A DNA stretch of 52,845 nt from Paulinella micropora (taxonomy: Eukaryota; Cercozoa; Imbricatea; Euglyphida), in assembly GCA_009731375.1 (NCBI GenBank), contig BJOX01000322.1, positions 625,570 through 678,414 on the forward strand, in the 5' to 3' direction. The notes under the pieces are model-generated. The model did not search any database. It worked only from the letters and a program-made list of their open reading frames with translations, and was not told the origin of the DNA. A program made the position numbers and the translations under genes. Shown piece by piece: positions 42,487 through 52,845 of this stretch (within the stretch, counting starts at the first letter, position 1; every line of letters begins with the position of its first letter).

Positions 42487-43420
42487 TGTGAAATGTCAGT
42501 CTGTGTTTTTCAACACTTTTTGCTTTTATGCATAACTTGAAGTTGAGTGATTACTGTTGATTTTGCAATTGATTAAATGAGCCTTTCGTACAACTTGATG
42601 ATTTTTTTACTAGTTTTTTGTTTCAAAAACTGCGTACGGAGCATTTCCGATCCGGAAGGTTGTTTGCTAATCCGGTTCAAAGTCCCTTTTGTGCTTTTCT
42701 CAATGTGTGCTTTTATGCATAAATCGACGTACAATGGCAGGACCAAGACGGTAAAGGTTTGGCCGGTCGTTGAGGTGCTCAGTCTGATAATTCTGTCCGG
42801 TACAGTATTCATTCCGATCATGATATTGCAGTGCAGTCATTACGCAAGCGGTGGCACTGTTTTAATAAAATACTTACCACTCGCAAAGTTGAGTGGAAGA
42901 CAAAGAGTTGAAGTTAGAATGGAAGAGTTAATTAAGAGGTAAAGCGTAAAAAAAAGAAACTTTCAAAAGATTCTAAAAAAATTTAGTGAACGGTGGAGAA
43001 TGCAAAGAGGGAGAAGGAAAAAGGGAAATTGAGGAGAGGCCGAAGAAAAAGAAAAACTAGTAAGAATAAAAAGGCAGTGATAAGATTAACAAGAGTAATA
43101 ATACCAATAAGAGAAAAAAAAGATAAAAAATGTGATAAAGAATGGAAGAAGCAGGAGAATGGTAAGAGATAAAGAGCAGAAGTCTCAGCAGAAAGAAAGA
43201 GAGAAGGGGAAAGAAAGAATAGAGGAAGAGAAAAAGGAAGAGAGCTTGGAGAAAATAAATTGAAGCCCAGAAAATAAGAATCGAAAAAGAGAGAAAAAGA
43301 CAGAGGACATGGATTGAATTCATGTGATAATAGTAGGTCTGACAGCAGTAGCAGTGATGTAAAGAGGAGTAACAGTAGCAGCTACAGCAGTATGATCACT
43401 TTTACGTATAAGAAGCAGTG
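42487..43420. other. Gene-poor stretch, purine-rich toward the right
   Basis: Small open frames on both strands (42,573-42,942) without motifs. From about 42,945 the plus strand becomes rich in A and G (degenerate GA-rich sequence). Confidence 0.45.
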
Positions 43421-43437
43421 GTATTAGCAAAGAGAGA

Positions 43438-44075
43438 GAAAGAAGAAGAAGAAGAAGAAGAAGAAGGAAAGAGGAAAAAGAAGAAAAAGAATAATAAGAA
43501 TAATAAGAAGAATAAGAAGAATAAGAAGAATAAGAAGAATAAGAAGAATAAGGAAAAGAGAAGTGTAAGAAAAAGAGAAGTACAAGAAAAAGAGAAGTAC
43601 AAGAAAAAGAGAAGAAGAAGAGAAGAGAAGAAGAAGAAGAAGAAGAAGAAGAAGAAGAAGAAGAAGAAAGTGAAGGAAAAAGAAGAAGAAAGAGAAGAAG
43701 AAAGAGAAGAAGAAAGAGAAGATGAAGAAGAACATGAAGAAGAAGAAGAAGAAGAAGAAGAAGAAGAAGAAGAAGAAGAAGAAGAAGAAGAAAAAGAAAA
43801 AGAAGAAGAAGAAGAAGAAAAAGAAAAAGAAGAAAAAGAAGAAGAAGAAGAAGAAAAAAAGAGAAGAAAAAGAAGAAAAAGAAGAAGAAAAAGAAGAAGA
43901 AGAAGAAGAAGAAGAAGAAGAAGAAGAAGAAGAAGAAGAAGAAAGAGAAGAAGAAAAAGAAGAAGAAGAAGAAAAAGAAGAAGAAAAAGAAGAAAAAGAA
44001 GAAGAAAAAGAAGAAGAAAAAGAAGAAGAAAAAGAAGAAGAAAAAGAAGAAGAAAAAGAAGAAGAAAAAGAAGAG
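43438..44075. repeat. (AAG)n/(AAAAG) purine tract of about 640 bp
   Basis: Imperfect GAA/AAG with AAAAAG and AATAAG variants. The plus strand is nearly all purine. Poly-Lys, poly-Glu, poly-Arg and poly-Ser/Phe frames are artefacts. Confidence 0.97.
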
Positions 44076-44077
44076 CT

Positions 44078-44563
44078 ACACAAAGGCTTATGAGCCTTCC
44101 AGGCCGTGAGCTGACACGTCGCGGAGCAGTGGCGCACTTGTTGGCACCGTGAGCAACGGCTCACTTTGCCTGCCGCCTTGCCGCACTGCAAGCAGGTAAA
44201 CGGGTCATCGTTGTCGTTGTTGTCGCTGTCTTTTTTATTGTTGTCCTTGTTGCCTATGATGTCCTGGCTGTCTTTGCTGTAATTGTCTTTGTTGTCGTTG
44301 TATTTGTTGTGTTGTTCTTGTTGTTCTTGTTGTCGTTTTTGTTTTTTTGTTGTTGTTGATGTTGTTGTTGATTTTGTTGTTGTTGTTGCTGTTGTTGTTG
44401 TTGTTGTCGTTGTTGTCGTTGTTGCTGTTGCTGCTGTTGCTGCTGCTGCTGTTGCTGTTGCTGATGTTTTGATTGTTGTGATTGACAATTTGTTGACTGT
44501 CTTTGCCGTCTTGTGGAGAAGGAGTAGATGGAGAAGAGGGGCTGCTGTTGTTGTTGTTGCTGT

Positions 44564-44616
<53 letters not shown>

Positions 44617-44646
44617 ATAATAATTGAAAACGAACCGTGCCACCAT
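44078..44646 (-). CDS. MYND zinc-finger protein with Gln/Asn/Thr-rich N-terminal region (partial or repeat-disrupted)
   Basis: A complete MYND finger is encoded at 44,194-44,078: Cys-x2-Cys-x9-Cys-x2-Cys-x5-Cys-x3-Cys-x7-His-x3-Cys, with RHCSATC and WKAHKPLC. MYND fingers mediate protein-protein contacts, often in chromatin regulators. Upstream, an ATG at 44,646 opens a frame with a short unique start (MVARFVFNYY) and two poly-Gln tracts, but that frame is not the frame of the finger. The join needs an intron or a repeat-length change in the CAG/CAA tract. Directly after the last Cys comes a GTAGCT that could be a splice donor, then the GAA tract. The gene is probably longer, with its 3' part beyond the repeat or lost. 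Confidence 0.6.
44285..44620. repeat. (GTT/GCT)n triplet tracts, CAG/CAA on the minus strand
   Basis: Two tracts (about 44,290-44,465 and 44,541-44,616). The second is mostly a CTGTTG hexamer. They encode poly-Gln in one minus-strand frame. Confidence 0.93.
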
Positions 44647-44814
44647 GCTCAGCGACTGGCTTGAGTTCTCCCGCCCGGCCGCGAGCTTGTCATCGGGGAC
44701 ATGGATGAGTCATGACATGGTTTTGATGTTGGCAGAGACAGAAAAGGCGCAGGCAGGTTTCATGTGCTGCTAGGACGGCAATAATAAGCAAATGGTTTAC
44801 AGGGTTCATGGGGT

Positions 44815-47755
44815 TCATGGGGTTGCAGCTGGTGATCTAAAGTCTGTGATGTTTTCAAAATCTTTTTCGGCCTTGTCCTTAAGCAAGGATGCTGCTGCCT
44901 TAGCCCAGGAGTGAGAGCGGCGGTCCCTGCCTGCAATGTGCTGAGAGGCGCTTTGAGAGTCAGAAGGGCTTGCTAGCGCCGCTCGTCGTATGGATGCCTT
45001 GCGCAAACTGTCAAAAGGGGTCCGACTGCTCACACGAAACGATCTGAAATCATCAGAAACAGGAGTTTCCAAAGCTTTCCTTCGTGTGGGTGTTCTGTCG
45101 ACCCTTTCAAGCTGACCCTCGTGCTCTGACGAGCTCTGCACATATGCAGATCCCTGTCCAGATACATGGTGATCTGTCCCATTCATTGCAAATGAAGGAG
45201 GCGAGGCAGGCAGGCTGCGAGCTCCTATTGCATGCGCAGTAACGGCAGGCGCGTGAGTAGCTATTGGAGATGCAGGGGCTGCTGCAGCTAGGGAAGAGCT
45301 TAAAATGGACAGGCAGTTGGAATCATCTGGCCCTTTAGAACTTTTAGGTATTTCAAATGCGCTTTGATCAGCTGCTTTGTTATTTTCTTCGACCGCCTCA
45401 CCGTTGATGTTCACAGTGGGCTCCCAGGGACCAACTCTATCATTCATTTCGTCGATTTTTGCCTGCCGAGCCAAGTTCCTTTGAGTGAAAGGTTTGCTGA
45501 AGGTGGCGGCGGCTCTTTTGAGCAATCCGGCTATCGGAGACACCCGCTCTTCGGGCATTGGCTCTTCGGCCATGGGCCCAACATCCTCGAAACTGCCCGA
45601 GCCTGAAGCAACTCCAGTTGATGTGTCAGTGATGGCGTCGTTGTTGAGACCCAATGCATTTCTCCACTGCATAGCGTCGGCACTACCACTGTTGCCCCGC
45701 ATCTGGTGTTTGTACTCATCTGCGAAACGCTCATGAAAGTGGGCGCCGTCTTGACTGCGTGACCCGATACCGTTCTCGTCGCCATTTTCGTCGTCCAAGC
45801 ATATGTCAGGGTAATGGCAGCCCGCGGGAAAGTCCTGGGCAATTAGCGATGGCACTTCCGCCACTTCTCTCACCGGTTTCGAAGTTGGTACCTTGCTGAA
45901 CTCTTTCGCACTGCCCGCATTAGAGTGGACCAGCAGCCCTTTGGAGTTCTGGTCGGCCTCCGCTTCGTGCGCCTGTCGCTGGTGGCCGCGCTCTTCGATC
46001 AGCTTCTGCAACGACGCCACACGCTTGAGCGTCGAGTCGCAATCGTCCTTGCGCGTGACTTCTCGTCGCGAGCAGGGGCCGCACACCAGGCAAAAGCAGC
46101 AGAGGATGCAGAGCAGACATGCTGCAACGCTGCCAAACGCTGCCAGCATGACCTTGGTCTTGCGTATCTGTGGCAGTTCCTCGCCTCCCGTGCGCTCGGG
46201 GGTGGTGCTCCCCTCGCTGTTGTTGTCTGTGCCTGGCCCCTGCTCATTCGTCGTGTCCGAAGCGTCCGGTCCTGCGGGAGCAGCGGGGGAGGGCGAGGCA
46301 GACAGGGCCGGGCTGGCGGGATCGGCGGCGCGAGCCGGCGCTAGCACCTCGAGGCGCAGGTAGGGCACCGCACCGCTCTCGCGACTGTACAGCGTGTCCA
46401 GCGTGTTGCCTTGCTCGTCCAAAGAGATCCAAAATTGGCCACTGGCCTTGAGGTAGTTGCTAGACAAAGAAATAATTCACATAAGCAACAGATGCAAAAA
46501 ATCATAACATCAATAAACAGATCATTAGCAAACAAGTAAACCAGTAACTAAACAAATAAACAAACCCACAAGTAAATAGTCCAATCAAATCAATCAAATC
46601 GATCAAATCGATCAAATCGATCAAATCGATCAAATCGATCAAATCGATCAAATCGATCAAATCGATCAAATCGATCAAATCAATCAAATCAATCAAATCA
46701 ATCAAATCAATCAAATCAATCAAATCAATCAAATCAATCAAATCAATCAAATCAATCAAATCAATCAAATCAATCAAATCAATCAAATCAATCAAATCAA
46801 TCAAATCAATCAAATCAATCAAATCAATCAAATCAATCAAATCAATCAAATCAATCAAATCAATCAAATCAATCAAATCAATCAAATCAATCAAATCAAT
46901 CAAATCAATCAAATCAATCAAATCAATCAAATCAATCAAATCAATCAAATCAATCAAATCAATCAAATCAATCAAATCAATCAAATCAATCAAATCAATC
47001 AAATCAATCAAATCAATCAAATCAATCAAATCAATCAAATCAATCAAATCAATCAAATCAATCAAATCAATCAAATCAATCAAATCAATCAAATCAATCA
47101 AATCAATCAAATCAATCAAATCAATCAAATCAATCAAATCAATCAAATCAATCAAATCAATCAAATCAATCAAATCAATCAAATCAATCAAATCAATCAA
47201 ATCAATCAAATCAATCAAATCAATCAAATCAATCAAATCAATCAAATCAATCAAATCAATCAAATCAATCAAATCAATCAAATCAATCAAATCAATCGTA
47301 TCAAATCACCAAAGCAACAAAACAATCAATGAATAAACCCAACAAACCAATAAACCAATAAATCAATAAACCAAAAAATAAATCAATAAATCAATAAATC
47401 AATAATCAATAAATCAATAAATCAATAAATCAATAAATCAATAAATCAATAAATCAGTAAATCAGTAAATCAGTAAATCAATAAATCAATAAATCAATAA
47501 ATCAGTAAATCAATAAATCAGTAAATCAGTAAATCAATGAATCAATAAATCAATAAATCAATAAATCAATAAATCAATAAATCAATAAATCAATAAATCG
47601 ATAAATAGATAAATAGATAAATAGATAAATAGATAAATAGATAAAAAGAGAAATAGATAAATAGATAAATAGATAAATAGATAAATAGATAAGTAGAAGT
47701 AGATAAGTAGATAAGTAGATAAGTAGATAAGTAGATAAGTAGATAAGTAGATAAG

Positions 47756-47790
<35 letters not shown>

Positions 47791-49552
47791 ATAGATAAAT
47801 AGATAAATAGATAAATAGATAAATAGATAAATAGATAAATAGATAAATAGATAAATATATAAATAGATAAATATGTAAATAGATAAATAGATAAATATGT
47901 AAATATGTCAATAGATGAATAGATAAATTGATGAATAGATAAATAGATAAATGGATAAATGGATAAATAGATAAAGAGAGATAAACAGAGTAATAGAAAA
48001 GTATATGAATAGATAAATAGATAAATAGATAAATAGATAAATAGATAAATAGATAAATAGATAAATAGATAAATAGATAAATAGATAAATAGATAAATAG
48101 ATAGATAGATAGATAGATAAGATAAAATAGAATAATATAAATAAATAAATAAATAAATTAATAAATAAATTAATAAATTAATAAATTAATAAATTAATAA
48201 ATTAATAAATTAATACATTAATAAATTAATAAATTAATAAATTAATAAATTAATAAATTAATAAATTAATAAATTAATAAATTAATAAATTAATAAATTA
48301 ATAAATTAATAAATTAATAAATTAATAAATTAATAAATTAATAAATTAATAAATTAATAAATTAATAAATTAATAAATTAATAAATTAATAAATTAATAA
48401 ATTAATAAATTAATAAATTAATAAATTAATAAATTAATAAATTAATAAATTAATAAATTAATAAATTAATAAATTAATAAATTAATAAATTAATAAATTA
48501 ATAAATTAATAAATTAATAAATTAATAAATTAATAAATTAATAAATTAATAAATTAATAAATTAATAAATTAATAAATTAATAAATTAATAAATTAATAA
48601 ATTAATAAATTAATAAATTAATAAATTAATAAATTAATAAATTAATAAATTAATAAATTAATAAATTAATAAATTAATAAATTAATAAATTAATAAATTA
48701 ATAAATTAATAAATTAATAAATTAATAAATTAATAAATTAATAAATTAATAAATTAATAAATTAATAAATTAATAAATTAATAAATTAATAAATTAATAA
48801 ATTAATAAATTAATAAATTAATAAATTAATAAATTAATAAATTAATAAATTAATAAATTAATAAATTAATAAATTAATAAATTAATAAATTAATAAATTA
48901 ATAAATTAATAAATTAATAAATTAATAAATTAATAAATTAATAAATTAATAAATTAATAAATTAATAAATTAATAAATTAATAAATTAATAAATTAATAA
49001 ATTAATAAATTAATAAATTAATAAATTAATAAATTAATAAATTAATAAATTAATAAATTAATAAATTAATAAATTAATAAATTAATAAATTAATAAATTA
49101 ATAAATTAATAAATTAATAAATTAATAAATTAATAAATTAATAAATTAATAAATTAATAAATTAATAAATTAATAAATTAATAAATTAATAAATTAATAA
49201 ATTAATAAATTAATAAATTAATAAATTAATAAATTAATAAATTAATAAATTAATAAATTAATAAATTAATAAATTAATAAATTAATAAATTAATAAATTA
49301 ATAAATTAATAAATTAATAAATTAATAAATTAATAAATTAATAAATTAATAAATTAATAAATTAATAAATTAATAAATTAATAAATTAATAAATTAATAA
49401 ATTAATAAATTAATAAATTAATAAATTAATAAATTAATAAATTAATAAATTAATAAATTAATAAATTAATAAATTAATAAATTAATAAATTAATAAATTA
49501 ATAAATTAATATATTAATAAGTTAATAATAAATAAGTAAATAAATGAATGGA

Positions 49553-49591
<39 letters not shown>

Positions 49592-49631
49592 GTAAATAAA
49601 TGAATGAATAATAAATAAATAAACAAATAAG

Positions 49632-49706
<75 letters not shown>

Positions 49707-49743
49707 ATACATAAATAAATAAATAAATAAAGAAATAAAGAAA

Positions 49744-49790
<47 letters not shown>

Positions 49791-51839
49791 ATAGACAATG
49801 ACCCCCCCCCCCCGCCGTCCCCGAACACCAAAACGAACGAAAAAAGAAACGAGTATTCAACAAAACAAATAAGCAACAACAACCAAGTGGTCACGCGTGA
49901 ACTGAATGTTGAGCGTGCGTAGAAGATGGGACGTGCGGGCAACGTACGTTGAAAGATCGATGCTGAACCACTTGTGGGGGCTTGCCTGGCCGGTCCCCAC
50001 CACCTGCCCTGCGCTGGGTCGTTCCTGCCAGCACAGCGGGCCGTCCTCCCGCCAAGTGCTTGTGGCCGTGACCGCACGTGCGACAACCATGTCCGCTTCC
50101 GTGTCTGCACAACCGCCGCAGTGAAGAGGAAAGTGCTCACAAGAGACAAAAGTGCTTACAATAGATAAGAAAAAAAAAACGATAGGACAGAGAGAACAGA
50201 GAGATTAGTTACGAGAGGCTATCCAGAGGGTAGCGCGTTGAATGATGGCTCCAGGAGGCAAAGGGGGCACCTTTGGTACAACACAGCGAAATTGCTCGGA
50301 GTTTGCTAAGCACTTGTCGTGGGAGATAAGCAGCACATGGTCAAATGGCGCAAAAGGACCTCTATCTTTAGGTAGGCAAGTCGAGAGAAGAGTCGCTCTT
50401 GGCCGTCCACGCGCAGCTCCAGCAGCTCGCCACGGCCCTCGCGGTAGCCAGTTTGGGGCTGGCAGGTACTGCTCTCCCTGCGCCTGACCGACATGTCCGC
50501 CAGCGTCGTCGACAACAATGAATAAGTAGCTGGCATGTGCGCGCTGCTCTCGAGCCTTGCTCCGGCTGGACCGGGCGCGCTCGAGCCCCTAACCAGCTTG
50601 CTGAGGGCCTCTTGCCCTAGGTTCAAGGTGGCAGTGTCCAAGCACAGAGCCAGGCCGCGGTCAGCTGCCGTGTTGACCACATCTTGCACCCAAGCCTGCC
50701 CCGTTCTCCAGTCCACCGTGGACTCCTGACCCAAACTTAGTGCAGACAAATAGAGGGGCGGCAAGACGACATCAGGTGAATCTGTTTGTGGATGCGCTCG
50801 AAGCCATAGGCGAGCAGTAGACGTCAAGGCATCAAGGGTGGACGAAACGGACTGTAGCATAAAAGTAGCGCCCTATGAGGAAAAAAACATGCTGTACAAC
50901 TAAAAAGAAAGACAATCTTGTTACCCCATCCTTGGCACGTTCCATGGCTTCCTGTAGCCATGGTTCTTGAGCATTTTGTTCTTGCAAGTTGGCTACAGCC
51001 GCTGTCAGTGCTCGCTGCCACACCTGCTCCAACGAGAGGAACGGAGGTGGCGATAGGGTAAATCCAAACGCTAGTAACGGGTCAGGAAATGCTGGAAAGG
51101 GGAGGCATGATGAAGAAGCTGCATAGGCAGGATTGGGGCTTGAAGCGACTCGGGAAGTTTCCAGCCAATTATCAATCAGCTGCAGCCAGGAACCCGCTCC
51201 AAGCACCACAACTCTCTTTGATTGTTGCCCTGGCTGCTTCCGTAGCCAGTCCAGAAGTCTCGTGGTTTGCTCACCTAAGGGCAGTTCCACAGCTACCTCA
51301 TCTACGGATTGGGTTGCCAAGACTGTCAGTACTCCTTCAAACAGAAGCTGCATGAGTTCGTTTTTCGATGTGAAGGGAAAAGGAACAGGCAAGGATATCA
51401 TCTCGCCGCTCTCACACAAGCCTCCATCATTGACGGGTGTTCTATTTTTCGGGTCTGGATCGGTGTGAAATAGAGCAACTATAATTTTCAATCCCTCCAT
51501 CCTACACTGGTCAACAAGTCTTTTCAGCGCGAACAGCATCCCAGAGCCTACTGCCAATTTCTCTCCATCATCGCCTTGTACGAACCACGCCTCCCCTCCT
51601 ATTCCTAGACGGGCGTGTCCAAATCCTTGATTCTTCAGCTGCCTGCATTCTGTCAGACCCCGATCTCCGATGGCAACTGTTTGTACGTGGCTGGGTCCCC
51701 ATGCAGTACCAGGTCCCACCTGAGACAAGAAGTCTGCAGCGTCGAGCTCAGCTGGATAAATATCGCTCGCTACAGCTGTTGGTAAGGAAAGGATGACTTT
51801 CCACACAGCGAAAAATATCACGCTCAGTGCTCCCCGCAT
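44815..51839 (-). CDS. Membrane-anchored GH5-like / DNRLRE (CBM96-like) protein, five exons
   Basis: Exons 51,839-50,925, 50,872-50,360, 50,270-50,213, 50,104-49,884 and 46,446-44,815 join with GT-AG introns of 52, 89, 108 and 3,437 nt in consistent phase to give about 1,112 residues. A signal peptide (1-25) is followed by a TIM-barrel-like region resembling GH5 (GFGHARLGIGG, LKIIVALFH, RVVVLGAGSW). The GH5 acid/base Asn-Glu-Pro is absent where expected (VAVELPLGE) and no clear nucleophile Glu is seen, so it may be a pseudoenzyme. Residues about 428-605 fit a DNRLRE/CBM96 beta-sandwich (LAYLKIE, LPPGAIIQRATLW, WREDGPLCWQERP, LYSRESGAVPYLRLEV). One Cys-rich TM helix (about 668-692) and a Ser-rich tail of about 420 residues follow. 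A polysaccharide-sensing or wall-attachment receptor is my inference. Confidence 0.7.
46569..47300. repeat. 9-bp minisatellite, unit TCAATCAAA
   Basis: About 80 tandem units. The first dozen carry TCGATCAAA. A nonamer keeps all frames open, giving a meaningless (Leu-Ile-Asp)n frame on the minus strand. It lies in the last intron of the GH5-like gene. Confidence 0.97.
47340..47598. repeat. 8-bp minisatellite, unit CAATAAAT (with CAGTAAAT variants)
   Basis: About 30 units, directly following the 9-bp array. Confidence 0.95.
47599..48120. repeat. 8-bp minisatellite, unit AGATAAAT (with AGATAAGT and AGAT variants)
   Basis: About 60 units in blocks: AGATAAAT, AGATAAGT, (AGAT)n, then AGATAAAT again. 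Confidence 0.95.
48125..49515. repeat. 8-bp minisatellite, unit TAATAAAT, about 170 copies
   Basis: Almost perfectly homogeneous over about 1.35 kb, which indicates recent expansion or strong homogenisation. Confidence 0.97.
49516..49815. repeat. (AAAT)n array ending in a C-run
   Basis: Tetranucleotide AAAT with a few GAAT/CAAT variants, followed by C13 at 49,802-49,814. Confidence 0.95.
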
Positions 51840-52290
51840 AAAGACCTATACAAAGACTCAAAACAAAAAGAAAGAGGCATTTGAAACATAAGCACCAAAA
51901 ACAACCAAAAAGAAAGAAACATTCAAATGTAAGCACCAAAAACAAACAACAAGCAAACAAGCAATCTGTTTGTTTTTTTCTATCCCTTCTTTCAATGTTG
52001 CTTTGCCTTCTTGCATTGTCTCTTTCCTTCTGCCTTGTCATGCTATGCACTTGCTTTGCAAGTGTACGGGGAGGCACGGCATGTTTTGCTCACCTGGAAT
52101 CATGACGTGTCTCGGGCTTGTTGTCCATAGTTTATGGCCTACACGCCCGAGACTCGCTCTCAGCAACACACCTTCCTAGGTCGAGCTCAACGTGCTACTT
52201 CATCTCTGGCACCAAAAGCTTGGCGAGTTTCAAGAGGGAAAGCGCCTTAGGCGTCTCGGACATTCAGACTATATTTTATGGCTTTCTACC
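51840..52290. other. Upstream region of the GH5-like gene
   Basis: A/C-rich sequence with AAACAAAC-like words (51,860-51,965), then unique sequence. Presumably this is the promoter of the minus-strand gene. No TATA box or other motif is assigned. CTTGCTTTGCAAG (52,049-52,061) is a short perfect inverted repeat. Confidence 0.4.
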
Positions 52291-52299
52291 AGCGATGCA

Positions 52300-52669
52300 A
52301 ACCCTCCCTCTCTCTCTCTCTCTCTTTTATATTTTTTCGCTTTCTACCAGTGATATCTCTCCTCCTCTTTCTCTCTCTCTCTCTCTCTCTTCCTCATTCT
52401 CTCTCTCACTCTCTATCTCTCTCTCTCTCTCTTCCTCTTTCTCTTGCTCTTTCTCTCGATCTCTCTCTCTCTCTCTCATTCTCTTCCTCTCTCTCTCTCT
52501 CTCTTCTTCTTCTTCTTCTTCTTCTTCTTTTTTTTCTTTTTTTTTTTTTCTTCTTGTTGTTGTTGTTGTTGTTCTTCTTCTTCTTCTTCTTCTTCTTCTT
52601 CTTCTTCTTCTTCTTCTTCTTCTTTTCTTCTTCTTCTTCTTCTTCTTCTTCTTCTTCTTCTTCTTGTTC

Positions 52670-52701
<32 letters not shown>

Positions 52702-52789
52702 TTCTCTCACAAACACTCTCACTCTCTCTCTCTTCTCTCTCTCTCTCTCTCTCTCACTCTCACTCACTCACTCTCTCTCTCTCTCTCTC

Positions 52790-52845
<56 letters not shown>
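52300..52845. repeat. (CT)n and (CTT)n arrays to the window end
   Basis: CT blocks interrupted by TTCC and by CTT at 52,503-52,528 and 52,573-52,666, with a short (GTT)n at 52,555-52,572. The array runs off the window edge. Confidence 0.97.

Noticed and set aside
45893-46451. Several open frames antisense to the last exon of the GH5-like gene
   Set aside because: They are shadows in a GC-rich coding exon. The minus-strand frame alone gives a TM helix and joins in phase with upstream exons.
46502-47290. A 262-codon minus-strand frame of (Leu-Ile-Asp)n
   Set aside because: It is the translation of a 9-bp minisatellite in an intron. A nonamer repeat without a stop codon stays open by necessity.
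50306-50359. Reading through after LAYLKIE to a stop as the end of the GH5-like gene
   Set aside because: An 89-nt GT-AG intron (50,359-50,271) restores the frame, provides the next conserved strand and leads in phase to the next exon.

Overview
The window is eukaryotic nuclear DNA. It has GT-AG introns, LTR and tyrosine-recombinase retrotransposons, scaffold gaps (runs of N) and a very heavy load of micro- and minisatellites. One exon resembles the plastid-lipid-associated (PAP/fibrillin) family, which suggests a photosynthetic or plastid-bearing protist or alga. I cannot name the species. All identifications below come from reading motifs; no database search was run.

Layout. 1-2,150: ATT tracts and unassigned sequence. 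2,150-13,381 (minus): a decayed Ty3/gypsy-type element with broken gag and truncated pol. Its leader is split by a nested, apparently non-coding element of about 5.4 kb flanked by near-identical direct repeats of about 360 bp (7,590-13,007). 13,828-14,306 (minus): last exon of a PAP/fibrillin-like gene. 14,800-16,375: AAC/AAG/AAT/GA satellite field. 17,190-24,122 (plus): a tyrosine-recombinase (DIRS/Ngaro/PAT-like) retrotransposon with gag, RT (partly in an N gap), YR recombinase and split direct repeats ending in a 499-bp tandem array. 26,228-28,171 (minus): an unrecognised multi-exon gene whose introns carry TATG/CATA repeats. 29,430-31,556: CTTG, CT, CTAT arrays and a 13-bp minisatellite. 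31,600-32,575 (plus): an intron-containing IS630/Tc1-type DDE transposase. 33,030-41,900 (minus): a second, much better preserved Ty3-type element of the same family as the first. 42,100-42,740: an ATGCAT-centred palindrome family. 43,424-44,646 (minus): a MYND zinc-finger reading frame between CAG-type and GAA-type repeats. 44,815-51,839 (minus): a five-exon gene for a secreted-then-membrane-anchored protein (signal peptide, GH5-like domain, DNRLRE/CBM96-like domain, TM helix, long tail) whose last intron is 3.4 kb of nearly pure minisatellite. 52,300-52,845: CT/CTT repeats.

Most notable points. Both Ty3 copies keep gag and pol in one frame separated by a single UGA in the leaky context UGA-CUR-GAG, which implies readthrough expression of Gag-Pol. 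Their Gag carries a CCCH rather than CCHC zinc finger, and their presumed protease motif reads D-T-M. The YR retroelement's ends and its internal repeat junction share a GCG core. Its tandem array contains a 35-bp near-palindrome present in two opposite orientations. The GH5/DNRLRE membrane protein has a phase-consistent five-exon model of about 1,112 residues and appears to lack the catalytic glutamates.
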